Positions 15,846 to 26,300 of a stretch of DNA of 64,000 nucleotides are shown piece after piece (the stretch's first letter is position 1; every line of letters begins with the position of its first letter). Origin of the DNA: Stieleria neptunia. GTDB taxonomy: Bacteria > Planctomycetota > Planctomycetia > Pirellulales > Pirellulaceae. The notes under the pieces were generated by a model. It saw only the letters and a program-made list of their open reading frames with translations. It searched no databases and was not told the origin of the DNA. The DNA is taken from assembly GCF_007754155.1 (NCBI RefSeq), contig NZ_CP037423.1, forward strand, positions 4,712,001-4,776,000, written 5' to 3'. The position numbers and the translations under genes were made by a program.

Positions 15846-16891
15846 CTATTTCGGGGGAACGACATTGGGCGGCGGAAGCCGAAAATGGTTCTCGTCCGCT
15901 GGCGGTGTCGAAAGGTCCCATCGTAACAAGCAGGCTTTGTCGGTGGGCGCGAGCACCATCGAGCCTTTCCGATCAAACCGCGGGTGCAACGCCAGGCGAG
16001 ACGACAAGCCATCAAGGATTCTTGCCGAGTGGAAGGGCGACTTGACGGCCAGGTTCCTGTCACCGGCCGGAAGGATGTACTCCGCATCGGGTTCTTCACG
16101 TGTCGGTTTTCGCAGTCCGTCGGCGAGAATCGATTCTAGGCTCTGATTGACAAAGACACGCACAGCCCCATCATTCTCGGCGCCGTTGGGGATCCAACTG
16201 CCGACCACGTCGGTCTTGTTGTCGGCAAAACGCATCTGGATGTCCCTGCCATTGACTTGCAGCGGCTTTTTTTTGCCGGTCGCCGTATCATAAATTGACA
16301 ATCTGGAGGGTGACGCGATCATCAGATGCCCTCCCGTGTGACTGAGATGCAGGGAACCGATCGGACGCCGCAACGAGAGTGGGAACTCCTTCTGCTTGGC
16401 GTTGGTTTGGAGATCCCAGACGTACGCTTTGCTGTTTGAGTCGATCGCGACAAGAGTCGTTCCGTCTTGTGAACAGGCGAGTTTCGCGATGGGGACGGAA
16501 ACACCCGAAAGGGTCGCGAGAACCTCCCCCGATTCCAGATCGATCCGTCGGATCACGTCGTGCGCGGCGGGGACCGGCTTGTCAGGGACTGGGACCGGCT
16601 TGTCAGGGACTGGGACCGGTGCAGCCCCACGTGTTGAAGCCCGACGTGTCGCGGCCCGCATGGGGCCGCTCGCAACCAGCAGCGTGTCGGTGCTTGCATC
16701 GTAGGCGAACGCGTGAATGGTTTCACCAGGGCGTTCGAGCGATCGCAACAGGTCGCCAGACAGGTTGTCCCAGACGTCAATGCAGCTACCTCCGTTGGGA
16801 TCACAGGTGTCGCGATGGGAGCTGAGCGCGATCACCTTGGACGCGTCCCCGTCAAAACGCCAATCCAGCCAACCCTTGGAGAGACTTGTTA
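15846..16891 (-). pseudogene. Kinase/WD40 gene, 3' fragment
   Basis: This is the C-terminal piece of a giant kinase/WD40 gene cut by an ISAzo13-type element. It encodes about 347 residues of WD40-like blades (VIALSSHRD, IAKLACSQDGTTLVAID, LHLSHTGGHLMIAS). The coding text continues upstream to the element edge at 16891 and is in frame with the middle fragment once the element and one TTA duplicate are removed. An in-frame 21-bp tandem repeat encodes two copies of PVPDKPV near 16571-16620. An internal ATG at 16835 could start a 329-residue product, but without a signal peptide or the kinase. Confidence 0.85.
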
Positions 16892-18217
16892 GGACCGCCG
16901 GAACAATTAGTGTCGGTTAATTGGCGAGAATCGATAGTTCCATCTCGGTATTTGTTCGTCAAAAACTGTACGCAGAGCTGCTTTCATTGTTGCGGTCGCG
17001 TTCTCACCCGTCTCGTACAACCCTCGCAAGACGTTGACCGTAGTGCGAAGGCCGGTCCGAGTCGATGTGTTCCGCATCAACTTGACAACTGTTTCCAACT
17101 TATCGAAAAGCATCCCGGAGCAAGCACGTCCAAGATGCGGAAAAAAACGGCGTTCAATCGGATTGTATTTTGAACAGTAGCTTGGATAGTGGGCTACCCG
17201 AATTTCGATGCCGATCGTGTCGACCAACTTTTGAAGGTAGTGCTTGAAGATGTATTTTGAAGCTGAGTTGCTACCGCCGCAATCGCACAATAGCAAAATG
17301 GAATTGGTATCCGGATAACAACGTTTCCCTATCCGGTTCCAGTACCATTTGAGGCTATCGGTCGCGAAGCGACTCGTCTCGTGAGAGAGTCCAATGTTGA
17401 CGTGCCCAGCATTTCGTCCGATGTCGTAGATTCCGTGAGGAATCACAACGCCATCAGCCCAACTCGGAAAGTCGTGGTCGAACGCTTCAATGGGCTCTGT
17501 GGTGCGAATGCGACCGGCCCGGTAAAGACGGCCCAGGAATTCTTTGCTTTTTGTGTCGATCGAAAAGACCGGATTGCCGGCAGCCTGATAGCTCTCCACA
17601 TGTCCTGCGATGAGATCAAACTGCTGCTCGCGATCCGCTGACAAGCCACCGGAAATAGTTTTGATCATTTTTCGAAAACCGATCTTCAAGCTATTCAGCC
17701 AAGCGGAGACCGTCTTGTCGCTCACAGGGGTGCCGGCCTCGGCCGCCTTCTCAGCCATTTCAGTGGAGGCCAGGTTTGTGTAAACCACGTCGGGCTCATC
17801 AGGATCGCCTCCAACACGAACGCTCAATAGTTCGTTCAGATTGTCTTCGAGGTCGGGATCGGTTTCGATCTTTTTTTTCGTCCAGCACCTGGCCGCCGTA
17901 TCCTACCTTTCGCCGGATCATTGGAGAGTTGATCGAGCTCAGCGATACCTCGTTCGATGGTGCGAGTCGAGCAGCCCAGTAATTGACTGATGTACGGTAC
18001 ACCTCCTCGCCCGAGACGCTGTGCCTCGACAGCCGCGAACCGACGGCGATCCTTTTCGGACAAGGTTGAATAAAAATCGACTGCTCGCTTGGCAGCCAGA
18101 TCGTCAAGCTGATTTTCGAATACAAACGCCATCCTTGGCACCCTCGCTGGTGGATTGAGACGCGGAAAGTCTACCCCATCCAGCGAAAACCCGCGACACT
18201 AATTGTTCCGGCGGTCC
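16892..18217 (-). mobile_element. ISAzo13-type insertion sequence, copy 1
   Basis: The element is 1326 bp. Both ends carry the same inverted repeat of 24 bp beginning GGACCGCCGGAACAATTAGT, and the flanks repeat TTA (16889-16891 and 18218-18220), a 3-bp target duplication. It carries one transposase gene in two overlapping frames. Every frame reads the same as in copy 2 at 21274-22599, so the two copies look identical and recent. It splits the WD40 part of the host kinase gene and has the same orientation as that gene. Confidence 0.95.
16907..18132 (-). CDS. ISAzo13-family transposase (frameshifted), copy 1
   Basis: The gene consists of a 5' frame (18132 down to 17836) and a 3' frame (ending 16907) that join by a -1 shift at a run of eight T on the plus strand (17871-17878), giving about 408 residues. 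The 5' frame holds the helix-turn-helix part (YISQLLGCSTRTIERGIAEL). The 3' frame holds the Rhodopirellula-type DDE domain (PF07592-like): FSIDTKSKE, LLLCDCGGSN and SKYNPIERR carry the two Asp and the Glu. The family hallmark GDPDEP lies just after the junction. It is identical in protein sequence to copy 2 at 21359. Confidence 0.9.
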
Positions 18218-21200
18218 TTAGCTCAAGGCTTGATTCGGGTAAAACCGCGTCGATGACTCTGGCATGACCATACGCGACCGCCAGAATGCCGCGATCTTGC
18301 TTCGCAAATTTCACGTCACGGGAGTGAAGCCCGCTTGAAAAATACGAATAGGTCTGTAAGAGGGTCTCAAAATACGGAACTTGAACCGTATAGATCTGTT
18401 CGACGGCTTGCGTTACGGGGAAAATTTGCTTCAGGACCATTCGGACGCGATCGTCGTCCGCTCGCAGTTCGGTTAGCTCAATTGGCATTTGGCACTGCTC
18501 GTCACTGCACAAGACAATTCTGTTCTGTTCGACGACCTTGACATAATAGGTCGTTTCAATCGTTTTGTCGGTTGCTCCAGAGGTGACAATCAATCGATGG
18601 ACTCGAGCGCCGAAGGGAATTTGGCGTTCGAGGATTTCGATTTCATTTTCAACCATCTTTCCTTCCACGGTCTGGTCCCGATCCGATTCCATCCACTTTG
18701 TCACTGGGATCTCTCGTGTTCGTGTCTCCGTCCGGTATTTAAGTGCCTGTACTTCGCGCGAGGCCTCTCGGAGCACTGGCGAGGACTTGACGTCGATCAG
18801 GTGTAGTCCGGTCGCCGTATCAAGAATCTGAGCTCCAGCGTCGCTGTTAACCAAAATCCGTGAGCCGTCATCGTTCAGGTCGATTGATGGGAGATCTGTG
18901 CTAGATTGCGGCGGCAAGAGCAGCTTGCGATAGAGTCGCTTCAGCGATGTGCGATCATGTACGTCGACATGTGATCGGCCACGACTGCATCCTGCCCTGC
19001 CTGGGCTGTCGCATCGCTCGACCCACAGAACTGCCAGGTGTTCTCCCGCGGAATCGAGCTGGTCTGGGGTGTAGCCGGGGGAATCGAGCGATCCGATTTC
19101 AGCGGCATCGCTGACCAGCCAGCGGCGAACCGTCCCGTCCTCGGACGCCGACAGAAGCTCATCACCCTCGGGCGAAAAGAGACAACGGCTGACAATGGCG
19201 CGATGCCCCTGGAACGTGCGAACGAGTTTTCCGTTCCGCGCATCCCAAATGCCAAGAAAGCCGCCGGAGGCATTCCCGCCAGACGCGTCGCTGGCATCAG
19301 CCGACGTCTTGGCATCAGTCGGCGTCCAGGGTAGCTCTCCCGACCCGCAGATCGCAATCTGGGTCCCTGATGGAGAAAAACGCACATCGCGAATCTCGAC
19401 TCCGGGGATCTTCCAAGTCTTCATCGATTCGTCCGCCAAATCCCAAAGGCGGATGGTCCCTACGCCGTCGGCTGTCACGATGCTGTCATTGCGGGGATGA
19501 AACCGGACGCACTGAATTCCACCTTCATGTCCAACAAGGTTGTGCCGGATCTCGCCCGAGGCAGTGTCCCAAATCTTCAAGATTTCCTGCTTCGGCGCAC
19601 TGCAGGCCGCGAGCCGTCCGTCGTGACTGTCATCGATTCGAGCAGGGCCTTTCAGCGGTACGGTGACGCCGTCAGCTTTTCGCCCGGATGTTGGCCAAAT
19701 TCGTAGATCCCCAGCTTGATCTGCGGTGGCCCACGCTTGTTGATCGGGTCGCCGGGCGATCAGATTGACGCGGGACTCGTGGCCTCGAAAAGTGGTCCAG
19801 CCATCTTTGGTTCGCGGAGGGGATCCAAAATCGGTCGATACATGTCCTGCCCCGGACAAGATCATTGTGTTCCCCAATCTATCTTGGTTGTGGTAATCAA
19901 CTCGGGTTTCTGATTCAGACAGTGGACGTACTTGCCCGGCACCCGCGATCCCGAAGATCGGCCGACCGCTTTTTCCCCACGTCGTGCCCTGGCAATCCAA
20001 ACGGCTTCCATCGGCGGTGAACGCCAATCGACCAATCGGCTCAACCAGACCTTTCGGCTGAAACGCGAGCGCAACGTCGGAGTCGGAGAAATGGAAAAGT
20101 GAGACACTCGGTGTGTCGCCGCGCGGTTTGCCACCGACGGCAACGACCGGGCGTTTCGGATGAAACGCCATATCCGCCGGAGCCATCGGCATCTTCGTCT
20201 GCCACAGTTTCTTTAACGAGTAGCGGTCCCGTTGTTTGATCAGTTGCCACAGTGTGAGGCTTCCGGTATCCGGTCCGTCTTGTTGAACCGACAGGAGCGA
20301 GTTGGAAGAGGCTGGAAATGCAAACTCGATTAAACGAGAAATTTCGGCCTGGCCGACTTGTTGCAGCGTTTCACTGTCCCAAAAACGGATCACACCAAGG
20401 CTGTCACCCGTCACCAACAATGAACTGTCCGGGGTCCATGCGACCGATTGAAGCGAATTTGAATGTCGAATGCGAAACGGCGTACCGAGGGCACGACGGC
20501 GAAGCAAACTATGTTCGACACCGCGAAATCGCCAGGGCATCCGATCAAGCAACTGATGCGACCGTTCGATTCGCTCTTCGGACAGCGCCAAAGAAACTTG
20601 TTCGAGTTTCTCGGCATAGTCGAGCAGTTCGGGATCAATCGGTCGATCCGTATCGATTGCCGGTTCTGCTTCGGCGGGCGGATCGGCAATTGGTTCGTCT
20701 TCGGGCGGCGGCGCGTCTTCGACCTCGCTGGGAACTGGCTCCACTGGCTCCGGGATCGCCAAGACCTCTCGCTGCATCGACTCCAGCGGCTCGATCGCCT
20801 TGGATTCAATCTCCGAAGCCTCGGCGATCTTTTGGACACCGACCACAAAAGTGATTCCGCTGGTCGCCACAACGGAGGCCGCGGCGGCGATGATCCAAGC
20901 CGCCCAGTGCGGTCGCTTTCGTCCCCAATGAACCGTTTGCGTGATCCACGACGGCTTGGTCGCTTGGACCAGTTCACCTTCACACCATCGCTGAAGATCG
21001 TCCGCCATTGCGTCACAGCTTTCGTACCGATCGGTTGGGTTCTGGGACAGTGCCTTCAGGCAGATCGCTTCCAACGCGACATCACAATCGGCTTTGGTCT
21101 TCGAGGGCGGCGTGATGTCACCTTTTGCAATCTGGTTCAAGACCGCATGGGATTCTCCGTTGAACGGCTTTCGTCCCGCAAGGATTTCATACAGCATGAC

Positions 21201-21273
21201 GCCCAGGTTGAATTGATCCGAAGCGGGACCGACTTGTGACAAATCCCCTCTCGCTTGTTCGGGTGACATGTAA
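18218..21273 (-). pseudogene. Kinase/WD40 gene, middle fragment
   Basis: This piece begins at YMSPEQARGD, the activation-loop end of a Hanks kinase, and continues through the C-lobe. It then has a single membrane segment (AAWIIAAAASVVATSGITF), a Pro/Glu-rich linker and a long run of WD40 blades (VAWTPDSSLLVTGDSLG, IRFWDSETLQQ, VRFHPRNDSIVTADG, LFSPEGDELLSASEDGTVRRW). It is bounded on both sides by identical inverted ISAzo13-type elements. The open frame actually runs 47 nt into copy 1 before stopping. Its first Met gives a possible 1032-residue product lacking the ATP-binding lobe, so it cannot be an active kinase. Confidence 0.9.
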
Positions 21274-21358
21274 GGACCGCCGGAACAATTAGTGTCGCGG
21301 GTTTTCGCTGGATGGGGTAGACTTTCCGCGTCTCAATCCACCAGCGAGGGTGCCAAGG

Positions 21359-22584
21359 ATGGCGTTTGTATTCGAAAATCAGCTTGACGATCTGGCTGCC
21401 AAGCGAGCAGTCGATTTTTATTCAACCTTGTCCGAAAAGGATCGCCGTCGGTTCGCGGCTGTCGAGGCACAGCGTCTCGGGCGAGGAGGTGTACCGTACA
21501 TCAGTCAATTACTGGGCTGCTCGACTCGCACCATCGAACGAGGTATCGCTGAGCTCGATCAACTCTCCAATGATCCGGCGAAAGGTAGGATACGGCGGCC
21601 AGGTGCTGGACGAAAAAAAAGATCGAAACCGATCCCGACCTCGAAGACAATCTGAACGAACTATTGAGCGTTCGTGTTGGAGGCGATCCTGATGAGCCCG
21701 ACGTGGTTTACACAAACCTGGCCTCCACTGAAATGGCTGAGAAGGCGGCCGAGGCCGGCACCCCTGTGAGCGACAAGACGGTCTCCGCTTGGCTGAATAG
21801 CTTGAAGATCGGTTTTCGAAAAATGATCAAAACTATTTCCGGTGGCTTGTCAGCGGATCGCGAGCAGCAGTTTGATCTCATCGCAGGACATGTGGAGAGC
21901 TATCAGGCTGCCGGCAATCCGGTCTTTTCGATCGACACAAAAAGCAAAGAATTCCTGGGCCGTCTTTACCGGGCCGGTCGCATTCGCACCACAGAGCCCA
22001 TTGAAGCGTTCGACCACGACTTTCCGAGTTGGGCTGATGGCGTTGTGATTCCTCACGGAATCTACGACATCGGACGAAATGCTGGGCACGTCAACATTGG
22101 ACTCTCTCACGAGACGAGTCGCTTCGCGACCGATAGCCTCAAATGGTACTGGAACCGGATAGGGAAACGTTGTTATCCGGATACCAATTCCATTTTGCTA
22201 TTGTGCGATTGCGGCGGTAGCAACTCAGCTTCAAAATACATCTTCAAGCACTACCTTCAAAAGTTGGTCGACACGATCGGCATCGAAATTCGGGTAGCCC
22301 ACTATCCAAGCTACTGTTCAAAATACAATCCGATTGAACGCCGTTTTTTTCCGCATCTTGGACGTGCTTGCTCCGGGATGCTTTTCGATAAGTTGGAAAC
22401 AGTTGTCAAGTTGATGCGGAACACATCGACTCGGACCGGCCTTCGCACTACGGTCAACGTCTTGCGAGGGTTGTACGAGACGGGTGAGAACGCGACCGCA
22501 ACAATGAAAGCAGCTCTGCGTACAGTTTTTGACGAACAAATACCGAGATGGAACTATCGATTCTCGCCAATTAACCGACACTAA
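21359..22584 (+). CDS. ISAzo13-family transposase (frameshifted), copy 2
   Basis: Translation starts at the ATG at 21359 with CGAGGG 8 nt upstream; a GTG at 21350 is an alternative. The first frame reads to a stop near 21655. A -1 shift on eight A residues (21613-21620, slippery word A_AAA_AAA_G) enters the frame ending at 22584 and yields about 408 residues reading GRKKKIETDPDLEDN across the junction, which matches the family's usual continuous text. AGGTG about 8-12 nt before the A-run could act as an internal stimulator. The DDE residues are as in copy 1. Identical frames in both copies favour programmed frameshifting over decay. Confidence 0.9.
21613..21620 (+). promoter_or_regulatory. 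Candidate programmed -1 frameshift site
   Basis: Eight consecutive A residues follow CG and precede GATCG. In the zero frame they read as CGA AAA AAA AGA. Slipping back one base gives AAG ATC GAA and opens the downstream DDE frame. The same site occurs inverted at 17871-17878 in copy 1. Confidence 0.7.
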
Positions 22585-22599
22585 TTGTTCCGGCGGTCC

Positions 22600-23342
22600 T
22601 AAGCGAGTGTTCCGATCAGTTGTTTATCACCCGGCATCTGCAATTGAACATCTTGCCGCAGCGCCAATCCGAAATCGGTCAGCAAGGCATTGCCCCGCTG
22701 ATCGATCAAGATGTTATGCGGTTTGACATCGCGGTGAACGATCCCTTCCGAGTGGGCATAGTCAAGCGCCCGGGCAATCGAGATCATCCACTGGACGGCT
22801 TGCTCTGTTTCTAAACGCTCCTGTTTTAACAACGAGGCAAGCGATGGGCCATCGATGAGCTCGCAAGCGATATAGGGTTGTTCACTGGATCCGACTTCGT
22901 AAACGGCAACAATGTTGGGGTGTCGAAGCCGCGCAGCCGCCTTGGCCTCATCAAGTGTTTTTTGATGGATTCGATGATCGTTGCCCAGCGGAACTTTGAG
23001 GGCCAGTAGTCGGTCGAGCAGCGGGTCAAAGGCTTGGTAGACGCGCCCGAATCCCCCTTCGCCCAGCTGACGCCGAATCTCAAATCGCCCGACTTCCGTA
23101 GGAATTTCTTCTTCGGGGCCCCTTGTTTCACCGGGCTTCGTTTTGGAATCACTGCGACCGCGACTGATGGCGTTCGTCAAAGCGGTCTCCAAATTCGCCA
23201 GCGACAAGTCCGAGTTTGACCGCTGGACGTTATCGACCACAAAGGCACTTTCGCAGCGAGGGCACTTCACGCGTTTACCGGCGAGGTCAGGCGAAATCTG
23301 CAAGGACGACTCGCAATTCGGACATTGGGTCTTGAGCGGCAT
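22600..23342 (-). pseudogene. Zinc-ribbon Ser/Thr kinase, 5' fragment
   Basis: This is the start of the broken kinase/WD40 gene. Residues 1-37 form an MJ0042-type zinc ribbon with CPNC and CPRC pairs, followed by a linker and then the first two thirds of a Hanks kinase domain: GEGGFGRVYQAF, LLALKV, HRDVKPHN and TDFGLA. It ends at GTLA, where the ISAzo13-type element creates a stop codon. Joined to the middle and 3' fragments it would give one protein of 1612 residues (4839 nt, divisible by 3). Alone it lacks the C-lobe and is unlikely to phosphorylate anything. Confidence 0.92.
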
Positions 23343-23396
23343 CGGTTGTGTTTTCGTGTCAGGTCCAAGAGGAACGTTCGGATCGACGAAGTACGA

Positions 23397-26300
23397 TCAA
23401 TGGGTTGGATCAAGATCTGAACATTGTATTTCAAATGTTTCCAATGCGAAGTCGACTTGTTCAGGCAAAAAGGGTTCCGATGCTTGTTGGACCGCTGGCG
23501 GATGAATTGCGTTGATCAACAGGTTGACATTACTGGGACGAAATACAGGCGTCGGTGCGGCCAGTTGGCGAAATGCAAGATCGACGTTTGACGCTTCGGT
23601 TTTTGATTTCGGAACCGCGTTCAAAAGACACCGACGGGCGGCCAAATTCGCTACCAATATGTCAGACACCTTGGCTGGAGAGGCCTGCTCCGATGTGACG
23701 ATGTTGCGGCCGGTCACGTCGATTGCAATCGCATTGATCACGTGAAGTGCGTCGAGGGTGGAAACGATTCGATCTCCGGAGACATCATAAAATGGCGTTT
23801 CCGGATCATAGGGATGGGCATCTAAATTGATGCTCGGTCCGTGCCGGCCGAGTTCATTGATCACGATCAACGCGTCCAACGGCGAGACATTTCCGTCGGC
23901 ATTGACGTCGCCATATCTCAAACGGTTTCGCCAGGGGCTGATCGGATCAGAGTACCCGGAGATGGAGATCCGACCACTGGTCTGTACCGCTGGCACGGCG
24001 TGATTGCTACTGACGATCGCGTGCAAGAAATAGTCTCCGTCTGCGAATCCTTGTTTGGAGAATTGAAATTGATTGATGGCCGGTTGGTCCGGTGCGGACT
24101 CGCCCAAGTAGGTGCCAGACGCATCATCTGGACTGGTAGAAAGATAGAACGCAATGCGACTATCCGGCGCAAGATCAGAGGCGTCGAATTCGATCACCAC
24201 AAAATCGTCGTCTTGCCGAACATGTCCGAGATGCAAATCGTGAGCGTCCAAACTGACCCATGATCGTAGCGACGGTCTTCCGGATCCCATCGATCGCAAG
24301 GTCCACTGCCCGGGATCAACATTCCGTGCCGCGATGACAATCGAATGGTCCGTCCCCATCGATGAGACAACCGAAAGATCCGAGTGTTCTACGATTGCTT
24401 GTGAGGTGATCCGATCTCCTCGGGGCGACAGAAGTTCGTAATCGCCAACCGATGAGGATTCATCCCACTTGATCTCAAAAATGGCGACTCCGTCTGTATC
24501 GGGCAGGTCGAACACTTTCTCGTGACTCAAATGGTCAACCCGCTCTGATTCGCCCGGCGAAACGACTCGGAGGCGAGATGAGTCTTCCGCGTCAACCTCG
24601 TCGAATCCGATTTGTGAAACACTGCCATCCAATGCGACTTTGATGCCCCAGTCATAGGTATCGCCAAACAGTGGAACTCGCACGTTGCCCCACACAGAGA
24701 TGTAATCATTTGCGTGCGTAGCGTCGTGGAGATACTGCAGACGGACTTGTCCATTTTCGACGTATGCAAAAGGCGCCAGGGCCGGGGGCAGATCGACCGA
24801 CACATCTGCGGTGGCATGCAGGTTTAGCTGGCTATCACCGCGAATGGTCATCTGCCCAGTCGCTATCCCTAGGATATCAAACACTCCCTCGGCAGAGAGA
24901 TAGCCTTCCGACCAGTTCAATTCCGCTTCTGCGTCTGCCGTTGCCATGCCGAGCATCACATCCACCTCTCCCGCAAGTGACGCATGATTTCGATCCCAAA
25001 TGGTTTCTGCTTCGATTTCGACGATGGATCCTTCAAATTCGTACCCGCCAAGCCAGTTAGGCAGCGGTGGAATAGCAATGGCGGGACCATACGTCGCGCC
25101 CACCGAACCACTGAAAACGGTCGGATTCGGATCGGAGGCTGCAAGGTGCTTCAATTCACCTCCGATCGATTGCAGGTACGCGCCGGAAACACCGATCGGC
25201 TTGTCAATCTTGTCAGCTTTCAGCTCGATTGCATTGAGTTTTCCGTTCAAGACTTCGACGGAGGCGCTCAGCTCAATTCCGCTGGGGATCTGCATCACGC
25301 CGCCCGCAGCGACCTGGTTGCTGATTGTGTTGATTTTCAAGAACGCTTCCTTGAGAATCCACTTTTGTGAAAGCTCAAAATCCACCAAAGAGAGGCGGCC
25401 TGCGACTTCCCATCCGTCGTTGAGATCGGTATCGGTGGGGCCGTCGACTTTGGGTGTGTAGCGAATGAAGTTGTCACCGCTGAAATCTCCGATGACCTTT
25501 GCATCTTTGTAAAACCCCGCCAGTTCCACGTTGCCTTGCATGGTCAGACTGTCGCTCGGCCCGTCGTAGATGACTTGCAAGCCTTCCGCCTTGACATCCA
25601 GGTTGCCGGCGATTTTGAAATCCAGCTTCGGGAAGGGGACCGCAATTTGGTTGGGGTCGGACGGGAGATCGAACAGCCCTATCGACTGAAGAAACTTTCC
25701 AATCTTTTGGCGTTCTTGTTCGAACGTCGATCTGAGTAGCAAGAAGGAAGCGTTTTCCAATCCGAACGCGTTCTTTCCCGAAAGGATCAGTCCGTTCGCA
25801 GCGGTCAACGCCAGCAGGTAGCTTGTGTCGGTGTGAAAGTAATAGGGGCTGTTTAGCCATGCCGTACCACTTCGAACGGATGATCCAATGGTGCGATGGG
25901 ATGAGAACTCGCCTGGTGAAGTTCCGACGCGGTCCACGAGAAGTGGTAGCGAGTGCCACTTGTCGAAGCGAAACGCGGTGTCTTCAAAACTGTATCGGAT
26001 ACTGTTCCCCTCCAGGAATGCCTCTCCGGCCATGGTGACGACATCTCCATTGACATAGTGGTGTACGACATCGCCTGCCTTTTCTGCCAAAAATTTTTCG
26101 GCATGTGTTTGTGAAATCCCTGGAGAATTGAACGTGATCACATCTCCAATGGTGGCTTGTGCCGTTGCGTCTGCGGCGAACCATTGCGCCAGTGCACCGC
26201 CCAAGCTGTGACCAGCAAAAGCGACCCCAGTTCGTCCTGCCAACCAATTCAGAACCGTGTTGCGACTCCTCGAATACTGGCCATATCCGACACCAACAAA

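Larger units (their letters stand above)
21274..22599 (+). mobile_element. ISAzo13-type insertion sequence, copy 2
   Basis: This second 1326-bp copy has the same 24-bp inverted ends starting GGACCGCCGGAACAATTAGT and lies in the opposite orientation to copy 1. The flanks repeat TAA (21271-21273 and 22600-22602), a 3-bp target duplication. The insertion falls between the codons for GTLA and YMSPEQ in the host kinase gene. Because each copy has its own intact target duplication, two independent transpositions are more likely than an inversion. Confidence 0.95.

Noticed and set aside
15209..16045. 278-residue plus-strand frame
   Set aside because: It lies opposite the kinase and WD40 coding regions and has a composition typical of an antisense shadow.
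20463..21239. 258-residue plus-strand frame
   Set aside because: It is antisense to the kinase/WD40 middle fragment, whose motifs are clear.
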